Origin: Caldifarciminota bacterium
Lineage (GTDB): Bacteria; Hydrothermota; Hydrothermia; UBA1063; CAJXJZ01
Reading direction: 5' to 3'
DNA: 18,252 bases
Assembly (NCBI GenBank): GCA_027033555.1
Contig: JALVLE010000009.1
Coordinates: forward strand, 1 to 18,252
Below are positions 5,683 to 13,286 of the stretch, one piece after another (positions within the stretch are counted from its first letter, which is position 1; every line of letters starts with the position of its first letter). The position numbers and the translations under genes are program-made. The notes below the pieces were generated by a model. That model was not told where the DNA came from. It worked only from the letters and a program-made list of their open reading frames with translations, and ran no database searches.

Positions 5683-6285
5683 ATGAAAAAAATTATTGTA
5701 TTATTTGCAATATTTGCTTTCGTGGGAATGGGGTATGCTCAGGAGGGTAATAAAAAACTTACAGAAGAGGAAGCTCTCAAAATACTGGAAGACTGTAGAG
5801 CCAGGGTATCTGATCTAAATACAAAAATTGAAAATCTTAAGTCCCAGCTGGAGCAGCTTAAATCAGAAAGGGCTCAGAAAGAGGCCCAGATCAATTCTTT
5901 AAAAAAGGAAATTGATGACTTAAAGGCGGAGATTGCAAAATATCCCACAGAATATACCGTTGAGAAAGGCGATTATCTTGCAAAAATAGCTGCTAAAAGG
6001 TATATATACAACAATGCAAAAGCCTGGCCCAGAATTTATAGAGCTAACAGAGACCTTATTAAGGATCCGAATTTGATTTACCCTGGTTGGACTCTTAAGA
6101 TACCCCATGGGCTTGTCAGGGAGTTTGAGGTGATACCAGGAGATTATCTGTGGAAAATAGCTGGTTTTAGCTGGATATATAACAATCCCAGAATGTGGAC
6201 AAAAATTTACGAAGCAAACAAGGATAAAATTAAAGACCCTGACCTTATTTATCCTGGTCAGGAGCTTGTTATTCCAAGAGACTAA
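5683..6285 (+). CDS. Secreted coiled-coil protein with two LysM domains
   Basis: A 200-residue exported protein predicted to bind peptidoglycan. A signal peptide covers about 1-19 (ending GMGYA, cleavage before Gln20), a coiled coil spans about 28-86, and two long LysM domains follow at about 90-140 and 146-198. Each repeat carries the pattern V-x-x-GDYL-x-KIA, then IYNN-x3-W-x-x-IY-x-AN, then IKDP-x-LIYPG and IP. LysM domains bind N-acetylglucosamine-containing glycans. The start at 5683 follows AAGGAGG (5670-5676), which overlaps the stop of the lipoprotein gene, and a strong terminator follows. Together the two proteins look like an outer-membrane/cell-wall tether system; that role is inferred. 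No enzymatic domain is present. Confidence 0.92.
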   Translation: MKKIIVLFAIFAFVGMGYAQEGNKKLTEEEALKILEDCRARVSDLNTKIENLKSQLEQLKSERAQKEAQINSLKKEIDDLKAEIAKYPTEYTVEKGDYLAKIAAKRYIYNNAKAWPRIYRANRDLIKDPNLIYPGWTLKIPHGLVREFEVIPGDYLWKIAGFSWIYNNPRMWTKIYEANKDKIKDPDLIYPGQELVIPRD

Positions 6286-6308
6286 GATACTATTGAAAGA
6301 AAGCATGC

Positions 6309-6345
6309 TCCCCCGTATGTGCTATTTTCATACGGGGGATTTTTA
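6309..6345 (+). terminator. Intrinsic terminator after the LysM gene
   Basis: An 11-bp perfect stem, TCCCCCGTATG (6309-6319) with CATACGGGGGA (6329-6339), has a 9-base loop and is followed by TTTTTAT. It ends only about five bases before the phoH start codon, and the 3' arm supplies the only purine-rich sequence (GGGGGA, 6334-6339) that could act as a phoH ribosome binding site. Confidence 0.9.
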
Positions 6346-6350
6346 TAATT

Positions 6351-7313
6351 ATGGGTAAAAAACTAAAAATACCACTTGATGATATTGATGCACGTAGATT
6401 TTTGGGTGTCAACGATAGCACGCTCAGGTTTCTCAAAAAGAGGACCGGAGCAAGGGTGTGGGTGGAGGAGGATAATCTATTTGCAGAAGGAGATGAAACT
6501 CAGCTTAAGCTTGTGAGAGAGCTGGTAGGGGTTCTTAAAGGTATTCTTGCAAGGAGAGGGTACATTAGTGAAGAAGATATTACAGATATTCCCGTGTCAC
6601 TCAATAATAGGAAAGTTAACTTGCAAAATTACAGTGATATTTTTATAGATACTCCGAAAAGAAGGATCTATCCCAAAACAGCCAATCAGGCGGAATATAT
6701 AAAGGCAATCAGAGAAAACGACATTGTGGTTGGTATAGGCCCTGCTGGTACAGGTAAGACGTATCTCGCTGTAGCGCTTGCCATTGAATTTTTGAAAAGC
6801 GGGAAGGTAGAGAAGCTAATACTTACAAGACCGGCGGTGGAGGCAGGAGAATCTCTTGGTTTTTTGCCTGGAGACCTTGAGGAGAAGATAAATCCATATC
6901 TTACTCCACTTTATGATGCTTTATATAGCATGATGGGGTATGAAAGGGTTAAAGCTCTTATAGAAAGAAGAATGCTTGAGATAGCTCCGCTGGCTTATAT
7001 GAGAGGAAGAACCTTTCATGATGCCTTCGTTATACTGGATGAGGCTCAGAATACAAAGGCTGTACAGATGAAAATGTTTCTTACCAGGCTTGGGGTGCGT
7101 TCAAAACTCGTCTTAACAGGAGACGTAACCCAGATTGATTTGCCTCATAAATGGCATTCAGGGCTTGTTGAGATCCAGCAGGTTTTAAAGGACATAAAGG
7201 GTATAAAATTTGTATATTTTGGCAAGGAAGATGTGATAAGGCACAGGCTTGTGAAAGATATAGTGGAGGCGTATGAAAAATATCAATCTAAGAAGAAGGA
7301 AGAGATGGAATAA
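6351..7313 (+). CDS. phoH: PhoH-family ATPase (PhoH-like, YbeZ type)
   Basis: A 320-residue cytoplasmic P-loop NTPase of the PhoH/YbeZ family, associated with RNA metabolism and, in conserved clusters, with YbeY. The N-terminal KH-like domain (about 1-95) contains LGVNDSTLRFLKKRTGARV. The Walker A motif GPAGTGKT is at 130-137, and Walker B, VILDEAQN, is at 227-234 (Asp230, Glu231). LTGDVTQIDLP, the sensor-type segment, follows. Length is typical. The ATG at 6351 lies directly after a terminator, with no separate promoter visible, so the operon may depend on read-through or on a promoter inside the LysM gene. The 3' end overlaps the next gene by 41 bases. Confidence 0.95.
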   Translation: MGKKLKIPLDDIDARRFLGVNDSTLRFLKKRTGARVWVEEDNLFAEGDETQLKLVRELVGVLKGILARRGYISEEDITDIPVSLNNRKVNLQNYSDIFIDTPKRRIYPKTANQAEYIKAIRENDIVVGIGPAGTGKTYLAVALAIEFLKSGKVEKLILTRPAVEAGESLGFLPGDLEEKINPYLTPLYDALYSMMGYERVKALIERRMLEIAPLAYMRGRTFHDAFVILDEAQNTKAVQMKMFLTRLGVRSKLVLTGDVTQIDLPHKWHSGLVEIQQVLKDIKGIKFVYFGKEDVIRHRLVKDIVEAYEKYQSKKKEEME

Positions 7314-9306
7314 TCTTCTTATTTCAATTGCTCATGTTGTTTTATTGGTCGCGTTTGCGGAATATTTTTATCCCTACAGAAGTGAGTATAAGATAAAAAG
7401 TCTCAAAATCGGAGACGTTAGCGAGTATGATATAGTGGCTCCCTTTTCATACGCGGTTAAAAAGAGTAAAAAAGAAATAGAAAGAGAGAGAAGGCTTGCG
7501 ATGGCACAGGTTTATCCCTACTATTCGTATGTTCCACAGATCAAAGATACCCTTCTTATGAGAGTTGATTCCTCTGCAAATACCCCCATGGATATTAAAA
7601 ATGCTGCAAAGAACTTTATCAAAAAATATTACGGGTTCAGAATTATACCCACGAAAAGGGGAATTACAACAGATAGTATTGTTCTCATTTATAACCAGAA
7701 AGAAAAAAAATATCCGCTTAATAGATTGAAAGACCTTGAGGAGCTTCAGGATATTCTCTCTCAGGAAGCGTATTATTATTTTCCTACGGACGATAGGAAA
7801 AGGCAGAGTTTTATAAATTTCCTTTCAAGCCTGTTAAGAGAAAACTGCGTGCCACTTACCGAGCTGACAGAGAAGAAACGCAAAGAGGCTGCATCACAGA
7901 TATCTGAGACTAAATTCCTGGTGGAGAGGGGAGATGTTATTGTGAGAAAAGGGGATACAATTACACCTGAAAAGTATGAGATGATTCAGGCTATGTATGA
8001 AACCGGCAGGTTCAATTTTCAGGGTATGTTGTGGAAAAGGCAATGGGTACGTGTGTTTTTATTTCTGGTGCTTGTTCTGAATTTGATATTTACACTTTTT
8101 GTTTTTATGCCTGATACTGTGTTTCAGGTGGAAAAATACGTTCCTTTGTATATCACTTATTTTATCGTGCTTTTTACGTATTCCCTTGTTATAAAAAATA
8201 GCCTTGACCCCTATTTGACACTTGTGCCCTTTGCAGGTATTTTCCTTGCCATAGTTATCAGTAGAGAATATTCAACATTTGTTTTATTCCTTCTTTCAAT
8301 GCTTATGGCAATCTATGCAGGGAGTAGATTTAATATATTTATTTATAATATGCTTGTTGGTTTTGTAGCAACCCTCTCTGCAAGAACTATAAAGACAAGG
8401 TTCGCCATCTATTATTCTTTTTTTATTATTTTTCTTTCTGAAGTTCTGCTTATTGTCTTGATGTCATATGGATTTGATGCAAAGCCCAACGTGCATGTTA
8501 AAGCACTTCTTGCCACATCTGCATCGGCTTCTTTGTTCTCTGTATTGTTGTTTATGGCTGTACTTCCTGTTTACGAAAGAGTTTTTATGGTTGCGACAGA
8601 TTTCTGGCTTATGGAGCTTTCCAATCTCAATCATCCTCTTTTAAAAAGGCTTGCCGAAAAGGCTCCTGGTACATTTACTCATTCTGTATCTGTGGGGAAT
8701 CTTGCCTCAATTGCGGCAGAGGCCATTGGAGCAAATGCAATACTCGCAAGGGTGGCTTCATACTATCATGATATAGGAAAAGTGAAACATCCTTCCTTTT
8801 TTATAGAAAACCAGACTGGAGAGAATCCCCATAATAAGCTTTCTCCAGAAATGAGTGCGCAGGTAATAATTGCACACGTAGTGGATGGGGTTAAGATAGC
8901 CAGAAAAAATAGATTGCCCAAAGAAATTATACGCGTTATAGCCACTCATCATGGGAGGTCTTTGTTACTCCCCTTTTATAAAAAAGCAAAGGAGTTAAAA
9001 AAGGATGTTAAAGAGGAGGATTTTAGATACCCTGGACCTTTACCTGTTACAAAGGAAGAGTCCATCGTTATGCTTGCAGACAGTGTTGAGGCAGCAGTAA
9101 GGAGCCTTAAGGCAAGGGATGATGAGAGTGTGCGGAAGTTAATCAAAAATATAATTGACTATAAGATTGAAACAGGGGAGCTCAGTGAATCACAGCTCAC
9201 TCTGAGTGATATTGCAAAAATAGAAGAAGCTTTTACCAGGCTGGCCGTATCAATTGTTCATACAAGAATTGAATATCCGATAAACAATAATGAGAATAAT
9301 AGCTAA
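7273..9306 (+). CDS. 7TM-HD family membrane phosphodiesterase (PgpH-like, c-di-AMP)
   Basis: A 677-residue inner-membrane protein with the PgpH/YqfF layout. It has a basic N-terminus and a first transmembrane helix (about 12-33), then a large extracytoplasmic 7TMR-HDED domain (about 35-255). A cluster of about seven helices (about 258-450) leads to a cytoplasmic HD domain (about 455-640). HD metal ligands are visible: His470, His499-Asp500 (YYHDIGK), His535, His559-His560 (ATHHG) and Asp603 (LADSVEAA). Relatives such as Listeria PgpH hydrolyse cyclic-di-AMP; that substrate is inferred by family. The ATG at 7273, within phoH, has GGAGG three bases before it (a short spacing). The order phoH-7TM-HD-ybeY is a widely conserved cluster. 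Confidence 0.95.
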   Translation: MKNINLRRRKRWNNLLISIAHVVLLVAFAEYFYPYRSEYKIKSLKIGDVSEYDIVAPFSYAVKKSKKEIERERRLAMAQVYPYYSYVPQIKDTLLMRVDSSANTPMDIKNAAKNFIKKYYGFRIIPTKRGITTDSIVLIYNQKEKKYPLNRLKDLEELQDILSQEAYYYFPTDDRKRQSFINFLSSLLRENCVPLTELTEKKRKEAASQISETKFLVERGDVIVRKGDTITPEKYEMIQAMYETGRFNFQGMLWKRQWVRVFLFLVLVLNLIFTLFVFMPDTVFQVEKYVPLYITYFIVLFTYSLVIKNSLDPYLTLVPFAGIFLAIVISREYSTFVLFLLSMLMAIYAGSRFNIFIYNMLVGFVATLSARTIKTRFAIYYSFFIIFLSEVLLIVLMSYGFDAKPNVHVKALLATSASASLFSVLLFMAVLPVYERVFMVATDFWLMELSNLNHPLLKRLAEKAPGTFTHSVSVGNLASIAAEAIGANAILARVASYYHDIGKVKHPSFFIENQTGENPHNKLSPEMSAQVIIAHVVDGVKIARKNRLPKEIIRVIATHHGRSLLLPFYKKAKELKKDVKEEDFRYPGPLPVTKEESIVMLADSVEAAVRSLKARDDESVRKLIKNIIDYKIETGELSESQLTLSDIAKIEEAFTRLAVSIVHTRIEYPINNNENNS

Positions 9307-9694
9307 AAAAGGGTTGTTAAAAAAAGGGTTCAAGAAAAAGCTTTTAGAGTTTTTGAAAGATACCTTCCCTTCGGTATATAAAAAACTTGAAATCGTAATA
9401 GTGGGTGAAAATACAATGCGAAAGTATAACAGGAGATACACAGGTTCCTCCAGAGCAACCGATGTCCTTGCTTTTGACATAGGAGATACATACACGATTA
9501 TAGTATGTTCTGATACGGCACGCAAGAATGCCATACTTTATGGGGAACGTTACGAAAATGAGCTTGTATTGTACATTGTCCATGGCATTTTACATCTTAC
9601 CGGTTATGATCATAAGGTGCAGGGGAAGGAAGAGTTGATGAGAAGAAAAGAGGAAGAGCTAATGAGAAAATGGAAAACTTTATACTATTCCTGA
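9290..9694 (+). CDS. ybeY: Endoribonuclease / rRNA maturation factor YbeY
   Basis: A 134-residue zinc protein needed in many bacteria for 16S rRNA 3'-end maturation and ribosome quality control. The diagnostic metal motif HGILHLTGYDHK (three histidines) is near residues 98-109, and NRRYTGSSRATDVLAFD, the usual NxxYR...TDVLSFP segment, precedes it. It is slightly shorter than average (about 150), with a short lysine-rich N-terminus. The start at 9290 overlaps the previous gene by 17 bases and has no clear Shine-Dalgarno, suggesting coupled translation. The end overlaps the following gene by 25 bases. Confidence 0.95.
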   Translation: MRIIAKKGLLKKGFKKKLLEFLKDTFPSVYKKLEIVIVGENTMRKYNRRYTGSSRATDVLAFDIGDTYTIIVCSDTARKNAILYGERYENELVLYIVHGILHLTGYDHKVQGKEELMRRKEEELMRKWKTLYYS

Positions 9695-10812
9695 TTTTTC
9701 TGATTTTGTCATTTATTTTTTCAGGTTACGAGACGGCTTTTTTCTCATTGTCTGCATCGCAGAGAGAACGGTTATCCCTTAAATACCCTTCTCTTGGACT
9801 CCAGAGGTTCCAGGCTGATAGAACAACGCTATTAAACACTCTGCTTCTTATGAATTTGCTGGTAAACACTCTTAACTCGTTTGTATTTGCCAGTATTGTG
9901 GAAAATATGAAAATGTTGAGTACTCTTTCTGATAGATTTATTATGCTGGCTCAAATCCTTGGTTTTTTTGTAGTGCTGCTTTTTACAGGAGAAATCACAC
10001 CTAAAGTTATAGCTATAAGAAATCCCGAGTTTTTTGTGAAAAATTTCAGTTTTTTGGTTATGATTTTTTACAAAGGTTTGGGCTGGATTATAAGGCCTGT
10101 TTCAACTTACATAAAACTGATTTTTACTGGGAAAGAGGGTGAAGGAATCAATGCGGAAAGAATTATCGCAGAGCTCAAAGGATTTTTCCCGGACGTTGAA
10201 GGGGTATTTACGGGTATTGGCATAATAAGAGGGAATGTAAAACGTATCCTGAAAAATAAGAAATATGTGGTTTCCATACAAAAACATATGACGGTGGAGG
10301 ATATAGACAGGATAGTTTTAAAGCATCCTCATTCTATATATCCAGTTGAAGATAACGAAGAAGTAGTGGAGATACTCAATCTCAGGGAAAGCGACGCAAA
10401 TACGCTGAAATTCAAGAATGTGAAAATTATACCCGAGACCCTGAAGATTGTAGAGTATCTTAAAGAGACAGATGATGAATTGAATGGTTTTAGAGTGGTT
10501 GTGTCTGAACATGGAGAGTATATCGGAATAGTAACGTTTGATGATCTTTTAAAGGTATTTGCTTCCCATACCAGCATAAAAAAAATAAAGGATAGCGTCT
10601 ACATAGTAGAAGGGCTTGCACAGATAGAGGAGATTGAGAACAAACTCGGTATCTGCCTTGATACTAATGCAGAAACTTTTATGGGGTTTATTATGGAAAA
10701 AACCGGAAGAATACCTGAAGAGGGTGAGAGATTATGTATAGGTAATTTATCCTGTGAAGTTTTGTCAAGAAAGCAGGGCGAGATAAAGCTGGTGAAAGTA
10801 GAGGTGAAATAA
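9670..10812 (+). CDS. CNNM/HlyC-CorC-type membrane transport protein, first of a tandem pair
   Basis: A 380-residue membrane protein of the DUF21/CNNM (HlyC/CorC) family, implicated in Mg2+ or other cation transport. The CNNM domain (about 1-150) has FSGYETAFFSLS with Glu21, the transmembrane segments LLLMNLLVNTL and LGFFVVLLF, and GEITPK. The cytoplasmic part is short. Only one clear CBS half is visible (about 260-300: FRVVVSEHGEYIGIVTFDDLL), the first CBS being hard to see, followed by a CorC_HlyC C-terminal domain (about 315-380). Family members usually exceed 400 residues, so the CBS region is reduced. It overlaps ybeY at 9670-9694 and shares one base (TAATG) with its paralogue downstream. 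Confidence 0.88.
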   Translation: MENFILFLIFLILSFIFSGYETAFFSLSASQRERLSLKYPSLGLQRFQADRTTLLNTLLLMNLLVNTLNSFVFASIVENMKMLSTLSDRFIMLAQILGFFVVLLFTGEITPKVIAIRNPEFFVKNFSFLVMIFYKGLGWIIRPVSTYIKLIFTGKEGEGINAERIIAELKGFFPDVEGVFTGIGIIRGNVKRILKNKKYVVSIQKHMTVEDIDRIVLKHPHSIYPVEDNEEVVEILNLRESDANTLKFKNVKIIPETLKIVEYLKETDDELNGFRVVVSEHGEYIGIVTFDDLLKVFASHTSIKKIKDSVYIVEGLAQIEEIENKLGICLDTNAETFMGFIMEKTGRIPEEGERLCIGNLSCEVLSRKQGEIKLVKVEVK

Positions 10813-11963
10813 TGTTATATCTTCTGTTTTTTGTTCTTTCCGTTATGTTCGTCTCTTTTTACACATTCTTTGAAATGGCATACATACTTTCTTCTAAAGA
10901 GCGAGCTTTTATGAAAGGAAAAATTGCGGAGTTTCTTAGAAAGCCTGAAGAAGTTATTATTACTGTGCTTATGGGTACAAACCTATGGGCTATAGCGGCA
11001 TCTATATTTTTCAGGAAGTTTATGGGAAAAAGCGGTGGAGGCGAAATAATTGAAGGCGGACTTCTTGTGACAATTATACTTTTTATTTTTTCGGAAATGC
11101 TTCCTAAGAATGTTGCCACTTATAAGTACAGGGAGTTTTTCCCCTTTGTTGCCCCACTTATATGGTGGACCTATTTAATTTTTTCACCCGTGGTTAAAGC
11201 AATGGAAATAGTAATGCGCAGATTTTACGGAAAGAGCAAGAGTATAAAAAGAGAAAAAGAGAGAGATGTGATTGCTTATATAGCTGAAACCAGAAAAGAG
11301 ATACCTGATAGTGATGTTGAAATGCATGTTGACGTGATTGAAGAGACGGTGCGTTTTCTGGCCTCTCCCGTTATTGATTACTCTCTTGGTTTGAAAGATA
11401 TTTGTTTTATTAATGCGGATAGCCCAGATTACTTAAGGGCTAAGAAAAGCGATTTTTCTCTCGTATATAAAGGCACTATTGATAATATTATTGGGGTTTT
11501 GAAGGGAAAATATATATATCCCCTTCAGAAGGGATATTTTGTACTGGAACAGGTACTTGAGGAACCTATTTTTGTCCATGAAAATCAAAGTGTAAAAAAG
11601 GTTATCAATGAGCTCTGGGAAAGTGGTAAAAGAGAAGCTATTGTGGTAGATGAGCATGGAAATATAAAAGGAACATTTTCCACAGGCTTGCTCAGAAATG
11701 TGATTTTAAAAATATCCAGAGGACATTTTGTCACTCTATGGGGAACGGACAGCGTGGAAAGACTTGCAAAATTGTGTGGCAAGGTAAATACTATTGATAT
11801 GCAAAAATCTCTTCATGAATTTCTGCTGGAGAGGCTAAACGGGGAGTTGAAAGAGGGAAGCACCTTGTATCTTGAAGAATGTCGTATTACCATTATATCC
11901 ATGGAAAGGGGAGTGGTAGGGAAGGTTATAGTAGAAGCAAGGAGAGGCAGGAATGAAAGTTAG
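10812..11963 (+). CDS. CNNM/HlyC-CorC-type membrane transport protein, second of a tandem pair
   Basis: A 383-residue paralogue of the preceding gene. The N-terminal CNNM domain keeps Glu21 (FYTFFEMAYILSS) but not the usual SGxETA sequence. SEMLPK replaces GEITPK, and membrane segments occupy about residues 1-20, 55-75, 80-100 and 108-135. The CBS pair is clearer than in its neighbour: YKGTIDNIIGVLKGKYIYP for the first and AIVVDEHGNIKGTFSTGLL for the second (about 265-290), followed by a CorC_HlyC-type tail (about 310-380). The two proteins may form a heterodimer, since family members dimerise through CNNM and CBS domains; this is inference. The ATG overlaps the previous stop (TAATG), and the end overlaps the kinase gene by 11 bases. 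Confidence 0.85.
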   Translation: MLYLLFFVLSVMFVSFYTFFEMAYILSSKERAFMKGKIAEFLRKPEEVIITVLMGTNLWAIAASIFFRKFMGKSGGGEIIEGGLLVTIILFIFSEMLPKNVATYKYREFFPFVAPLIWWTYLIFSPVVKAMEIVMRRFYGKSKSIKREKERDVIAYIAETRKEIPDSDVEMHVDVIEETVRFLASPVIDYSLGLKDICFINADSPDYLRAKKSDFSLVYKGTIDNIIGVLKGKYIYPLQKGYFVLEQVLEEPIFVHENQSVKKVINELWESGKREAIVVDEHGNIKGTFSTGLLRNVILKISRGHFVTLWGTDSVERLAKLCGKVNTIDMQKSLHEFLLERLNGELKEGSTLYLEECRITIISMERGVVGKVIVEARRGRNES

Positions 11964-12936
11964 TTTTGAGAACAAAGCTGTTGTGGTTGTAGGGGACTTA
12001 ATACTTGATGAGTATATAGAAGGGAAAGTGGAGAGGATCTCTCCAGAAGCTCCTGTGCCTGTTGTGGAGCTTTTGAAGGATGAACACAAGCCCGGTGGAG
12101 CTGCCAATGTGGCTGTATTATTAAAAACCCTTGGGGCTGAAGTGAAACTCGCTGGAGTTGTGGGAGAGGATGAAAGGGGCGAATTTTTGCTGGATTTGCT
12201 CAGGGAAAGAGGTATAGACACTTCTCTTGTGGTAAAGGAGAAAGAAAGGCCCACTACTGTGAAAACCCGTATTATTGCCAGGGCTCAACATATAGTGAGA
12301 CTTGATAGGGAAATAAAAAAGCCGGTAGCTGAAGATACACAAAAAAGAGTTATTAAAAAGCTTCTTGATGTCCATAGTTCTATTGATGCGGTACTTATTG
12401 AGGATTATGATAAAGGTTTTATTACCGGGGATATTGTAAATGCAATAAAGTCCATGAACAATCCTATTTACGTGGATCCTAAAATAAAAAATATCCCGTT
12501 TTACACAGATATTCATGTACTTAAGCCAAATTTTTCGGAATTTAAGGCGGCAATTGGTTATTTAAAAGATATGGACGAGGATACACTCTATAATGAGGCA
12601 AAGCGCTTTAGAAAAGCCCAGAATGTTGAAATTCTTATAATAACATTGGGAGAAAAAGGGATGTTGGTTTGTACAGAGGAAAAGGTCTGTCACATTCCAG
12701 CTATTAAAAGGGAGGTTTTTGATGTTACTGGAGCAGGTGATATGGTTATATCTGCGTTTACTTTGTCGGACCTCGCAGGCTATGATCTACTGGATGCAGC
12801 GGTAATTGCCTCAGTTGCAGCGGGTATAGAAGTTACGAAACTTGGAGCAACCCCAATAACTGTTCATGAGATAAATGCTGTGCTGGGTGACGAATATCAT
12901 AAAATAAAGGAGCATATAAGATGCAATATATCTTAG
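11953..12936 (+). CDS. D-glycero-beta-D-manno-heptose 7-phosphate kinase domain protein (RfaE1/HldE-N)
   Basis: A 327-residue PfkB/ribokinase-fold sugar kinase matching the N-terminal half of HldE. Landmarks are VVGDLILDEYIEGKVERISPEAPVPV (about 10-36; the RISPEAPVPV stretch is typical of RfaE domain I), KPGGAANVA (46-54), IEDYDKG, KPNFSEF and the catalytic anion-hole motif DVTGAGD (257-263, Asp263 as base). It would phosphorylate heptose 7-phosphate at C1 in ADP-heptose synthesis for LPS. The nucleotidyltransferase half of HldE is absent, so the enzyme is single-domain, as in many non-enteric bacteria; the partner is not in the window. ADP-heptose can also feed other glycans. Start and end overlap neighbours by 11 and 16 bases. 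Confidence 0.88.
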   Translation: MKVSFENKAVVVVGDLILDEYIEGKVERISPEAPVPVVELLKDEHKPGGAANVAVLLKTLGAEVKLAGVVGEDERGEFLLDLLRERGIDTSLVVKEKERPTTVKTRIIARAQHIVRLDREIKKPVAEDTQKRVIKKLLDVHSSIDAVLIEDYDKGFITGDIVNAIKSMNNPIYVDPKIKNIPFYTDIHVLKPNFSEFKAAIGYLKDMDEDTLYNEAKRFRKAQNVEILIITLGEKGMLVCTEEKVCHIPAIKREVFDVTGAGDMVISAFTLSDLAGYDLLDAAVIASVAAGIEVTKLGATPITVHEINAVLGDEYHKIKEHIRCNIS

Positions 12937-13286
12937 TTTTCTATGCGATTTTCCCTGTTAGGTCTCCTTCTCCTTCAAAGGCCATGCTTTATTCAGCTGT
13001 TTTCCCTGGTATGGGACAGTTTTATAATGGTGATTATGTAAAGGGTGCGATAATGACAGGTGTTTCTGTATTTTTGTTGTCCTCTGCGTATGTAAATTAC
13101 AGAGAATCCCATAAATATGAAAAGGGTAGCTCTGGCTGGGAATTTTACAGAAAAGAGGCGTTTTCTTTCGGCTTATATTATCTGGGTGTGTATCTTTATT
13201 CAATAGCTGATGCATACGTTTCGGCTCATTTGTATGGTGTGAAGTATTATTTTAATAAGAGCCATAAAAACACAAATGACAGATGA
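12921..13286 (+). CDS. Small DUF5683-like membrane protein
   Basis: A 121-residue membrane protein. The segment PSKAMLYSAVFPGMGQFYNGDYVKGAIM (about 17-45) is the DUF5683/TM2-like signature (P-x-K-A-x-x-x-S-x-x-P-G-x-G-Q-x-Y-N-G), followed by hydrophobic helices near 43-58 and 85-108. The first residues (YILVFYAIF) are hydrophobic but short, and look like a brief signal or anchor. The function of the family is unknown. The ATG at 12921 follows AAGGAG (about 12906-12911) and overlaps the kinase gene by 16 bases; the end overlaps thiE by 4 (ATGA). Confidence 0.8.
   Translation: MQYILVFYAIFPVRSPSPSKAMLYSAVFPGMGQFYNGDYVKGAIMTGVSVFLLSSAYVNYRESHKYEKGSSGWEFYRKEAFSFGLYYLGVYLYSIADAYVSAHLYGVKYYFNKSHKNTNDR

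Noticed and set aside
6344..6349. TATAAT directly before the phoH start
   Set aside because: It has no -35 partner, and a transcript from it would begin at or after the ATG; it is more simply the T-rich tail of the terminator.
9302..9332. A-rich direct repeat with A6 and A7 runs early in ybeY, including an A AAA AAA heptamer in frame
   Set aside because: It could be slippery, but it encodes a plausible Lys-rich N-terminus, ybeY is complete without a shift, and no stimulatory hairpin is obvious.
11835..12254. Minus-strand open frame of about 139 codons over the CNNM/heptose kinase junction
   Set aside because: Ser/Thr/Pro-rich shadow translation opposite well-recognised genes, with no ribosome binding site or family features.
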